13,231 bases of DNA. Origin: an uncultured Corynebacterium sp. Its GTDB lineage: Bacteria; Actinomycetota; Actinomycetes; Mycobacteriales; Mycobacteriaceae. The DNA is taken from NCBI RefSeq assembly GCF_946222985.1, contig NZ_CAMIFY010000067.1, positions 1 through 13,231 of the forward strand, written 5' to 3'. Position 1 is the stretch's first letter, and each line of letters starts with the position of its first letter. The position numbers and the translations under genes are program-made. The notes under the pieces were generated by a model. That model made no database searches. It was given only the letters and a program-made list of their open reading frames with translations, and was not told where the DNA came from. Shown here piece by piece: positions 7,519 to 13,231 of this stretch.

Positions 7519-7535
7519 ATTTGAGTCAGTCAAAT
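7519..7535. promoter_or_regulatory. Inverted-repeat operator candidate (ATTTGA-N5-TCAAAT)
   Basis: Two perfect 6-bp arms separated by GTCAG lie just downstream of the candidate -10 and over the expected transcription start. This is a classic place for repression, and autoregulation by the HTH protein encoded downstream is the simplest reading. Binding is not shown by the sequence. Confidence 0.45.
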
Positions 7536-7544
7536 CATCTACGG

Positions 7545-7560
7545 GCGGGCTATTGCCCGC
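7545..7560. repeat. GC-rich hairpin (GCGGGC-TATT-GCCCGC) in the HTH gene leader
   Basis: A perfect 6-bp stem with a 4-nt loop. No T tract follows on either strand, so it does not look like a full intrinsic terminator. It may be a leader structure of the HTH transcript, or it could form at the end of a transcript entering from the left. Confidence 0.5.
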
Positions 7561-7611
7561 TTCGACCACGACCGCCACTTCACCCACCCCGCACCTTCAA
7601 GAAGGCACCTC

Positions 7612-8016
7612 ATGCACACCACCGAACTGCGCGCGACTGCCGTCGAGACCGCCCAGCTCGACGAGCTTCGGGCGTTCACAAATCGACTTCCGGAGTCTCA
7701 CCTTCGCGCCATTCTGGAGAGCCTGGCCACGAGCGTCGAAGCCGGCGAAGACCTGGCACTTCTCGAGCTGAGCTCCGAGTTCACCCCCAATGAGGCGGCG
7801 AAACATCTGAAGGTGAGCCGCTCGTTCCTCATCAAGCTCATGGACGCGGGCGAGCTCCCCTTCCACAATGTTGGGCGCGATCGACGCATTCTCGCCCGCG
7901 ACATCATCTCCTTGCAGAAGCAGCGCGAAAGCGATACGCGCCGCTTCGTCGAACAGCGTGCACGGCATCGGAGATTGCGCACTGAAGCTATCGACGAGAT
8001 GACGGACCTGGTGTAG
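7612..8016 (+). CDS. Excisionase/MerR-like HTH DNA-binding protein, possible antitoxin
   Basis: This 134-residue protein has an N-terminal helical part (1-50) and a winged HTH of the excisionase type at about 57-105: the FTPNEAAKHLKVSRSFLIKLMDAGELPFHNVGRDRRI stretch has the usual sequence order of helix, helix, wing. A charged C-terminal helix ends in DEMTDL. Proteins of exactly this layout are commonly the DNA-binding antitoxin in front of PIN-domain toxins in Actinobacteria, but no PIN gene follows here. The ATG at 7612 has a good ribosome site (AAGAAGG, 7599-7605). The gene is divergent from gdx and opens a lower-GC plus-strand island, which suggests acquisition by transfer. Likely role: autorepressor of its own small operon. 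Confidence 0.8.
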   Translation: MHTTELRATAVETAQLDELRAFTNRLPESHLRAILESLATSVEAGEDLALLELSSEFTPNEAAKHLKVSRSFLIKLMDAGELPFHNVGRDRRILARDIISLQKQRESDTRRFVEQRARHRRLRTEAIDEMTDLV

Positions 8017-8064
8017 CGGGCCAACCCCGAGGAGCGATCCGCACCACCCGATACCATCATCGAT

Positions 8065-8283
8065 ATGAGTGTCCTGCGCCGCCCACGCCCCACCCTCCGC
8101 GTCATCCGAGAGGATCTCACGGAGGGCTGGGAAGTACCGGGGATCTGCGGCCGCGCACCCGACGAACTCAGCCCCCTCAAGGAATTACCCCATCCATTGC
8201 TCCGCTCCATTTCCGACCACTGCGCGGAACTTAATGACGTCAGAGAAGTGGGCAAAGGCTGGATCCGGTCCACTCCTCCGTAG
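8065..8283 (+). CDS. Hypothetical 72-residue ORF, probably the 5' part of an interrupted gene
   Basis: I do not recognise a family. The ORF has coding-like codon use, starts at an ATG without a clear ribosome site, and ends at a TAG (8281-8283) that is in frame with the DUF3039 ORF behind it. Its end (...VGKGWIRSTPP) reads smoothly across the TAG into FRLREIRMSQYRAGIW. The best explanation is that this and the next ORF are one gene of about 337 codons broken by a single stop. It is also in the same frame as the HTH gene upstream, 48 nt after its stop. On its own it would be a small acidic/basic mixed protein with no signal peptide or membrane segment. Confidence 0.5.
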   Translation: MSVLRRPRPTLRVIREDLTEGWEVPGICGRAPDELSPLKELPHPLLRSISDHCAELNDVREVGKGWIRSTPP

Positions 8284-8304
8284 TTCCGCTTGCGCGAAAT
8301 TCGC

Positions 8305-9078
8305 ATGAGCCAGTACCGGGCCGGCATTTGGGTGGATGACGGTGGAACACCGTGGATTTGCACGACCGGTCTCGCCAAAGGCAACCACGAGGACTACGGG
8401 GACTTTTACCGCGTTCTCGAGCGCAAAATCGACAACGATGGGGCAAGAACACTTCGGCCAACCGACGAGGATCGTCGATTGCTCAAGCGGGAGTGGGTTG
8501 CCGAAACCTTGGCGAAGCACGAGCTGCAGCTTCAACGCGAGATCACCGAGGCTCTCCGCGGGTTGACCGATGCTCACGGTGGCACTTGCGTACTCCAGAT
8601 CCCCAATCCCTTGCACGAGATCAATCCTGAAAAGCAGCCGAACAAAGATCTTTTCGAGCTGCAGATCTCAATCACCTTCGACCAGGAGCTGGGCGGCGTC
8701 GAAATCACCGCGAGTTTCGTCGGGGACGTGCACTCCCCACCCGGACGATCTCTCAAAGCGCATGCCCTGTTGACCATTGAACGGCACGAAAACCCGAGGG
8801 TCACGGTGTTCAAGGAGTTCCACGAGTTCATCGTCGAGATCGAACCGTGGTTTCGGCATTTAGCGGACTTGGAAGAACTCAATGCGCGGTGTCAGGCGGT
8901 GGACACACTTCCACCGCAGTCCTCGCATTTCTTGCACAAGCGGGATATCACGGACGGGACGGTCAACGGCGGCGCCCAACGGACTCTGTGCGGAATGTTC
9001 ATCGTTCCGCTGAAGGACCCCGGAGACCTTCCCGTTTGCCCGAAGTGCGAGGAACGGCACGCCATGCTCCCCGAGTAG
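8305..9078 (+). CDS. DUF3039-like zinc-ribbon protein, 3' part of a probably interrupted gene
   Basis: This 257-residue ORF starts at the ATG at 8305 (a TTG at 8290 would add five residues); neither start has a ribosome site, as expected if translation originally came through from 8065. The N-terminal part (YRAGIWVDDGGTPWICTTGLAKG) is beta-rich and vaguely like RelE/HigB-type folds, which is only an impression. The middle is a mixed alpha/beta region. The C-terminal 50 residues (HFLHK...TLCG...DLPVCPKCEE) match the DUF3039 pattern, with His and three Cys placed to bind zinc. GC content and codon use are lower than in the flanking genes. It ends 9 bp before the convergent cyclodeaminase-like gene. 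The function is unknown. Confidence 0.7.
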   Translation: MSQYRAGIWVDDGGTPWICTTGLAKGNHEDYGDFYRVLERKIDNDGARTLRPTDEDRRLLKREWVAETLAKHELQLQREITEALRGLTDAHGGTCVLQIPNPLHEINPEKQPNKDLFELQISITFDQELGGVEITASFVGDVHSPPGRSLKAHALLTIERHENPRVTVFKEFHEFIVEIEPWFRHLADLEELNARCQAVDTLPPQSSHFLHKRDITDGTVNGGAQRTLCGMFIVPLKDPGDLPVCPKCEERHAMLPE

Positions 9079-9087
9079 CCAGAGCCG

Positions 9088-10005
9088 TCAAAGTCGCGCG
9101 ACGACTTCCACTGCCACGGCCAGGTCCTCCCAGCTCATCCCGGCGGTCTTGAACACCACCGGGCGGTCGGAGTCAGCCAGTTCGCGGGCCAGTTCCGGCT
9201 TGACGACGACGTCCCGGAACGTCGTCCAGTCGCCCCGTTCGAGGTGGCCTTCGTCGACGGCGATCATCACGTCGCCGCATTCCGTTTCGGCGACGTGGGG
9301 GTCCTCGACGATGACGGCGGCGCGGCCCATCAGCTCGCCGGACAGTTCGCGCTTGGCGGGGTCGTGGGCGCCCATGGCCACGACGACGGCATGGTCCGCG
9401 ACGTCGGCATCCGCCAGCACCGGCTCGGCGGCCGAGGTGGCGCAGACGATGAAGTCGGCGCCGGCCGGCAGCTCCGTGGCCACGACGTGCGGTACGTCGC
9501 AGTCGATGTCGCGCGGGGTGCGCACGACGAACGTGACCTCGACGCCGTCATCGCCGAGCTCGCCGCCGCCGAAGAGCTCCACCGCACCGAGGGCGTGGTG
9601 GACGGCCTGCGGGCCGGAACCGATGATGGCCACCCGCAGCGGCGCGCCGGGGCGGCGGCGGGCGGAGAGGATCTCCAGGACGCCGGCGAAGGACACCGCC
9701 GGGGTGCGCAGATCCGTAAGCGCCGGACCGTCGAGAAGGGCGACGGGGGCGAGCGTCGGGCCGTCGAAAAGCAGGTAGGCGCCCTGGACCCAGGGGTCGC
9801 CGCCGGCGGTGAGCAGCTTGACTCCCGCGTGGTCGCGCGACGTCGACGGCATCCACAGCAGATGGCCGCCCGACGGCACCTCGGCGCCGCCGCGGGGGAT
9901 GTCGGCGGCCGGGTCGAGGCCCTCGAGCAACGCGGCGCGCAGCACGTAGGCGGCGCGGCCGACGGTCATGGCGGAACGGACGGCGGCGGAATCGACTACT
10001 CGCAC
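9088..10005 (-). CDS. Ornithine cyclodeaminase/mu-crystallin-family NAD(P)-dependent protein
   Basis: This 305-residue protein has the family layout: substrate-side residues at AGVKLLT (Lys63) and LTDLRTPA (Arg100), a Rossmann nucleotide motif GSGPQA (129-134), and a later MGAHDPAKREL block. In true ornithine cyclodeaminase the catalytic Asp lies in the last block, just before C/PGK; here that position appears to be His, so the activity may be another imine/ketimine reduction or amino acid dehydrogenase reaction. I chose the GTG at 10005, which overlaps the end of the GH76 gene by 10 bp and begins VRVVDSAAVRSAM as expected for the family. Anything further upstream would lie inside GH76 in another frame. 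It is probably translationally coupled to GH76. Confidence 0.85.
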   Translation of the reverse strand: MRVVDSAAVRSAMTVGRAAYVLRAALLEGLDPAADIPRGGAEVPSGGHLLWMPSTSRDHAGVKLLTAGGDPWVQGAYLLFDGPTLAPVALLDGPALTDLRTPAVSFAGVLEILSARRRPGAPLRVAIIGSGPQAVHHALGAVELFGGGELGDDGVEVTFVVRTPRDIDCDVPHVVATELPAGADFIVCATSAAEPVLADADVADHAVVVAMGAHDPAKRELSGELMGRAAVIVEDPHVAETECGDVMIAVDEGHLERGDWTTFRDVVVKPELARELADSDRPVVFKTAGMSWEDLAVAVEVVARL

Positions 10006-11213
10006 GAAGGGCCCTTCGGGGTATGCCGGGACTGGTCGGGGGAATCGGTCTTGCGGCGGGCGTCCTCGGCGACGCGGGCGGCGGCCTCCATGAGCATCCA
10101 GCCGGACAGCTGCACCGACAGGTCGCGCTCGCGGATCGCGCCCTCGCGCACCGCACCGCCGACGGCGGCCGACACCAGGCCACCGGCCTGCGGGAACGTG
10201 GCCGACTTGGTCCAATCGGCCGGGAACAGCGGCAGGCCATCGACCTCCAGGCGGTTGTGCCACGCACTGTTGGCCGTGGCCAGCACCAGACGGCGGGCGA
10301 TGCGGGAGGCCGCGCGGTCGGTACGGCCGTCATCCGGCAGGCGCAGCGCGGCGTCGGCCAGGTAGCGCACCAGCACGCCGTTGAACAGGCCACCGTCGCC
10401 GCCACCGCCGCCCTTGATCACGTTGTCCGACGTCGCCATGTCCTTGGCCACCGCGTGAATGATGTTGTGCAGGCGGGTGAGGTAACCCGTCGATGCCTCA
10501 CGGTCGCCGCGTTCGCGCAGCGCCAGGGCGATCTCCAGGCACGCGCCGATCATGACGCCCTGGTTGTACGTGTAGCGGCCGCGCTCGATCTCCGTGCCGG
10601 CCATGGCCAGGCGCACGCCGTCGAGGATCAACCCCGAATCGTCGACGAGGTTGTCGAAGATCCAGTCCACCAGCGTGCAGGCCTCGTCCAACCGCCCGGC
10701 GCGGGCGAAGGCGATGGCCGCCGGCCCGTTGGAGGGCACGTTGAAGAACACGTCGCCCACCCGCCACGGCAGCACGCCCGTCGACGGGTCGATGCCCTCC
10801 GCCAGCGAATGGAGCAAACGGCGGTTCGTGCCGCGGGCGCCCCGGCCGACCTGGCTCGCCCGGCCCAGCGCCAACGTCATCCACGCGCGATCGTCGTAGT
10901 ACTTGTTCGACGACAGCGGCGAGAGATTGCGGATGCGGATGCCGCGGATGGTCGCCTGCACCGCCTTGGACTTCTCGCGCGACGGCACGCGCGCGGCGGC
11001 GTCGATGAGGCAGTCCAGATAATGCGCCTGCCACCAGTAATGCCACGACATGAAGGCCTTGTGCGCCACCGGCGCGGGCCACGACGGCACCGCCAGATTC
11101 GTCCCCGGCAGCCCCCACAGGCGGGACGCGTGCCGGTCCCTGATCGCCTGCTCGGCCACATCCGCGCGATAGGCCCAGTTCTCGGCCTCGGTTCGCGACA
11201 TCCTGGTCAACAC
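9996..11213 (-). CDS. Glycoside hydrolase family 76 (alpha-1,6-mannanase-like) protein
   Basis: The 405-residue sequence shows the GH76 (alpha/alpha)6-barrel hallmarks: the paired catalytic aspartates in YYDDRAW (Asp107-Asp108), a VPSNGPAAIAFAR segment (about 159-171), TYNQGV (215-220), and a Gly-rich GGGGGDGGLFNGVLVRYL loop (268-285). Family members cut alpha-1,6-linked mannan. The mycobacterial homologue LamH (Rv0365c, from memory) acts on lipoarabinomannan/arabinomannan, so a role in cell-envelope mannan turnover is likely. No signal peptide or membrane segment is visible at the N-terminus, so export would need another route or the enzyme is cytosolic. The GTG at 11213 has a strong ribosome site (GGAGAGGA, 11228-11221); the ATG at 11201 has none. 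The gene follows the SpoU gene by 60 bp. Confidence 0.9.
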   Translation of the reverse strand: MLTRMSRTEAENWAYRADVAEQAIRDRHASRLWGLPGTNLAVPSWPAPVAHKAFMSWHYWWQAHYLDCLIDAAARVPSREKSKAVQATIRGIRIRNLSPLSSNKYYDDRAWMTLALGRASQVGRGARGTNRRLLHSLAEGIDPSTGVLPWRVGDVFFNVPSNGPAAIAFARAGRLDEACTLVDWIFDNLVDDSGLILDGVRLAMAGTEIERGRYTYNQGVMIGACLEIALALRERGDREASTGYLTRLHNIIHAVAKDMATSDNVIKGGGGGDGGLFNGVLVRYLADAALRLPDDGRTDRAASRIARRLVLATANSAWHNRLEVDGLPLFPADWTKSATFPQAGGLVSAAVGGAVREGAIRERDLSVQLSGWMLMEAAARVAEDARRKTDSPDQSRHTPKGPSCE

Positions 11214-11252
11214 GTGGCGCTCCTCTCCGGTGTTCCCGGTTAATCCCCGCTC

Positions 11253-11258
11253 ATATTA
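11253..11258 (-). promoter_or_regulatory. Candidate -10 element (TAATAT) for the GH76 gene
   Basis: TAATAT lies in the only AT-rich stretch between the SpoU stop and the GH76 start, about 40 nt before the GTG. No convincing -35 is seen, which is common in corynebacteria. It would let the GH76-cyclodeaminase pair be expressed independently of pyrE. Confidence 0.35.
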
Positions 11259-11273
11259 CGTGTCGCCGCGGAT

Positions 11274-11957
11274 TCACCACGCGTCGCCGATCTGCGCGTG
11301 CGTTCGAATCCACGCGTGCATGGCGATCCCCGCCGCCACGCCGGCGTTGATGGACCGCGTCGACCCGAACTGGGCGATGGACACCGTCATGTCCGCGGCG
11401 TCGCGGGCGGCCTCGGTGACGCCCGGGCCCTCCTGCCCGAACAGCAGCAGACATTCGCGCGGCAGCTCCGCCGTCTCCAGCGGCACCGACCCGGGCACGT
11501 TATCCACGGCCACCACCGCCAGGCCGCGCTCCCGCGCCCACGCCACGACCTCGTCGACGGTGTCGTGGTGGTGCAGGTGCTGGTAGCGGTCGGTGACCAT
11601 CGCGCCGCGCCGGTTCCAGCGCCGCCGGCCCACGATGTGCACCGCGGCCGCCGCGAACGCGTTGGCGGTGCGCACCACGGTGCCGATGTTCATGTCGTTT
11701 TCGAAGTTCTCGATGGCCACGTGCAGCGGGTGCCGCCGCGCGTCGATGTCCGCGACGATCGCATCGCGCGTCCAGTACCGGTACGCGTCGACGACGTTGC
11801 GGCGGTCGCCGTCGTCGAGAAGCTCCGGATCGAACCGGGGGTCGGTCGGCCTGGGCTCGCCGGGGTGCTCCTGCGCCCACGGGCCCACGCCGACGCGCGG
11901 CCGGCCCCATTCGGTGGGGCCGGGCACGTCCCCGCCGCCGGGAAGTTCGCCGCTCAC
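11274..11957 (-). CDS. SpoU (TrmH)-family RNA 2'-O-methyltransferase
   Basis: This 227-residue protein carries the SPOUT motifs in order: NFENDMNIGTVVRTAN (84-99, with the Asn and Arg of motif 1), LLFGQEGPGV (about 171-180, motif 2), and IAQFGSTRSINAGVAAGIAM (about 193-213, motif 3, forming the knot that binds S-adenosylmethionine). It methylates a ribose in tRNA or rRNA; the target is not evident. The Pro/Gly-rich first 50 residues are an extension before the catalytic domain. The start is a GTG at 11957 whose GTGA overlaps the YhhN stop by 4 bp, showing translational coupling; longer upstream reading lies inside YhhN in another frame. Confidence 0.9.
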   Translation of the reverse strand: MSGELPGGGDVPGPTEWGRPRVGVGPWAQEHPGEPRPTDPRFDPELLDDGDRRNVVDAYRYWTRDAIVADIDARRHPLHVAIENFENDMNIGTVVRTANAFAAAAVHIVGRRRWNRRGAMVTDRYQHLHHHDTVDEVVAWARERGLAVVAVDNVPGSVPLETAELPRECLLLFGQEGPGVTEAARDAADMTVSIAQFGSTRSINAGVAAGIAMHAWIRTHAQIGDAW

Positions 11958-12766
11958 TTGCGGCCGAGCTCCAGAATCCCGTCGACGAGCAGCAGCTGCG
12001 CCGCGGTGTAGGTGTCCATGACCCCGGCGTCCAGGAGCTTTCCGACGACGCCCTCCTCGCCGACCAGCGCGCGCAGCATGAGCAGCGCGTCGGAGACGAG
12101 GAACAGGTTGCCGCCGTGGCCGATGCCGTAGCGGGGGTCGCATTCGGCGAGTTCCCCCGCCGCGCCGACGGGGCGGGCGGGTCCGGCGGCGCCGGCGGAC
12201 TCGAGCACCGGGTCGTCGCCGAGCATGGAGGTGGTGGTCAGCAGCAGGCCGTACCCGGCGGCCGCGGGCAGCAGGTCCGGGCGCGTGAACGCCGCACCGG
12301 CCGTCGACGCCGCCCACAGCGGGTAGCGGGCCAGGGAGCGGAAACGGTTGGGGCGGGCCCCGGCGTCGTGAAGCATCTTGATGTACGCGATCTGGTTGAC
12401 CGCGAACGCCGCGGCGCCCTTGTTCAGGTCGTTCTTGCGCGGCATGAGCACCAGGTCACCGAGCCAACCGCCGGCCAGGCCGACGAGCAGGCCCGCGGTG
12501 ACGGCGGGCCTGGTCTCGTGGCGGCGGCGCACCACGGACGCGGCCAGCAGCGGCATGAGCAGCGTCTTCGACGCCTTGCGGACCTTCTCCGCGCCCAGCG
12601 CCGAGGACACCACGTTGACGGTGGCGGCGCCGACGTACGCGGCGCGCTCCGGCTCGCGCGCGGAGCGGGAGACGGCGCTGATCAGCGCACCGGCGCCCTC
12701 GAAGGTGCGGCGCAGCGCCGCCTGCTTGACGGTCTCTCCCCCGATGGTCACGGTCTTCTCGCCCAT
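11954..12766 (-). CDS. YhhN-family (lysoplasmalogenase-like) membrane protein
   Basis: The 270-residue sequence has several hydrophobic helices and the polar-in-membrane motifs of the YhhN/TMEM86 family: KASKTLLMPLL (Lys67 region), GGWLGDLVLM (Asp104), AAFAVNQIAYI (120-129) and LFLVSDALLML (Asp226). Characterised members hydrolyse the vinyl-ether bond of lysoplasmalogens; bacteria such as this may use another lipid substrate. About 40 residues before the first conserved part look soluble. The ATG at 12766 follows the pyrE stop by two bases and has GGAG upstream within the pyrE end. It forms one transcript with pyrE and the SpoU gene. Confidence 0.82.
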   Translation of the reverse strand: MGEKTVTIGGETVKQAALRRTFEGAGALISAVSRSAREPERAAYVGAATVNVVSSALGAEKVRKASKTLLMPLLAASVVRRRHETRPAVTAGLLVGLAGGWLGDLVLMPRKNDLNKGAAAFAVNQIAYIKMLHDAGARPNRFRSLARYPLWAASTAGAAFTRPDLLPAAAGYGLLLTTTSMLGDDPVLESAGAAGPARPVGAAGELAECDPRYGIGHGGNLFLVSDALLMLRALVGEEGVVGKLLDAGVMDTYTAAQLLLVDGILELGRK

Positions 12767-12768
12767 GT

Positions 12769-13231
12769 CTACTCCAGTCCCAGGTCGGCCAGTCCGAGCA
12801 GGTACCGGTACTCCAGCCCCTGCTCGCGGATGACGTCGGCGGCGCCGGTGGCGCGGTCGACGACGGTGGCCACGCCCACGACGTCGGCGCCGGCTTCGCG
12901 CAGCGCGGCGACGGCGGTCAGCGGCGAGTTGCCGGTGGTGGTGGTGTCCTCGACGACGAGGACCTTCGCGCCGACGATGTCGGGGCCTTCGACGCGGCGC
13001 TGCATGCCGTGCTTCTTGGCTTCCTTGCGCACCACGAACGCGTCGATGGGGCGGCCGGCGGCGTGCATGACGGAGGTGGCCACCGGGTCGGCGCCCAGGG
13101 TCAGACCGCCGACGGAGACGTAATCCCAGTCGGCGGTGAGCTGGCGCAGCAGCTCGCCGATCAGGCCGGACGCCTTGTGGTGCAGCGTCGCGCGGCGCAG
13201 GTCGACGTAGTAGTCGGCCTCCTTGCCCGAC
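12769..13231 (-). CDS. pyrE: Orotate phosphoribosyltransferase (5' end beyond window)
   Basis: The frame is open from the right edge to a TAG at 12771-12769, giving about 154 C-terminal residues of a family that is normally about 180-200 long. It contains the YVDLR start of the catalytic region, the GGLTLGADPVATSV segment, an FVVRKEAKKHG stretch and the PRPP-binding motif VLVVEDTTTTGNSP. It converts orotate and PRPP to orotidine 5'-monophosphate in pyrimidine synthesis, in the cytoplasm. An internal GTG (13083) is not the true start, since conserved sequence continues before it to the window edge. It is the first visible gene of the minus-strand cluster with YhhN and the SpoU methyltransferase. 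Confidence 0.95.
   Translation of the reverse strand, partial: SGKEADYYVDLRRATLHHKASGLIGELLRQLTADWDYVSVGGLTLGADPVATSVMHAAGRPIDAFVVRKEAKKHGMQRRVEGPDIVGAKVLVVEDTTTTGNSPLTAVAALREAGADVVGVATVVDRATGAADVIREQGLEYRYLLGLADLGLE

Noticed and set aside
10006..10263. N-terminal extension of the cyclodeaminase-like gene
   Set aside because: The extra residues lie inside GH76 in another frame and are unlike the family; the GTG at 10005 gives the normal start.
9244..11243. Plus-strand frames of 373 and 406 codons, and similar ones at 12116-13123
   Set aside because: They are antisense shadows of the cyclodeaminase-like, GH76, YhhN and pyrE genes, with low-complexity products.
11958..12317. N-terminal extension of the SpoU gene
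   Set aside because: It overlaps YhhN by 360 bp with a Gly/Arg-rich shadow sequence; the GTGA overlap at 11957 is the natural start.

Overview
The window looks like chromosomal DNA of a Corynebacterium or a close relative. The evidence is the high GC content, a very long secreted protein made of Ig-like and DUF5979/Cna-B-like repeats, a DUF3151 protein, a GlxR-type operator, and a pyrE - YhhN - SpoU - GH76 gene order that I recall, without being able to check it here, as resembling the pyrE/GH76 neighbourhood of corynebacteria and mycobacteria. Nearly all genes are on the minus strand. Only one low-GC island of about 1.5 kb (about 7480-9078) is on the plus strand.

Layout. Positions 1-4873 (minus) are the first 1624 residues of a giant surface adhesin whose C-terminus lies beyond the left edge. 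It has a signal peptide, an acidic low-complexity linker, two Ig-like adhesin domains, further adhesin-type beta domains, six Cna-B/DUF5979-like repeats, each with a visible Lys-Glu-Asn triad, and a proline-rich stalk encoded by perfect 27-bp repeats. Next comes a 390-bp intergenic region with a GlxR-like operator, a possible promoter and a palindrome. Then follows a compact minus-strand group, transcribed in the order Gdx guanidinium exporter (7362-7048), DUF3151 protein, FUSC-family membrane protein. The Gdx gene is preceded by a clear guanidine-III (ykkC-III) riboswitch. It appears to start at an ATC codon, because the usual starts would delete the essential glutamate.

The plus-strand island carries an excisionase-type HTH regulator, with a candidate promoter and an inverted-repeat operator in front of it. 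Behind it is what looks like one gene broken by a single in-frame TAG (8065-9078), which ends in a DUF3039 zinc-ribbon-like domain. All three open segments share one reading frame. This pair resembles an antitoxin-first toxin-antitoxin or other small regulated module of unknown function, and it is the least explained part of the window.

From 9088 to the right edge all genes are again on the minus strand. They form a pyrE - YhhN - SpoU methyltransferase cluster with 2-bp spacing and a 4-bp overlap, followed by a GH76 alpha-mannanase-like enzyme and an ornithine cyclodeaminase/mu-crystallin-family protein that overlap by 10 bp. These are mostly conserved housekeeping and cell-envelope functions. 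The main novelty lies in the riboswitch/exporter start codon, the interrupted island gene and the adhesin.
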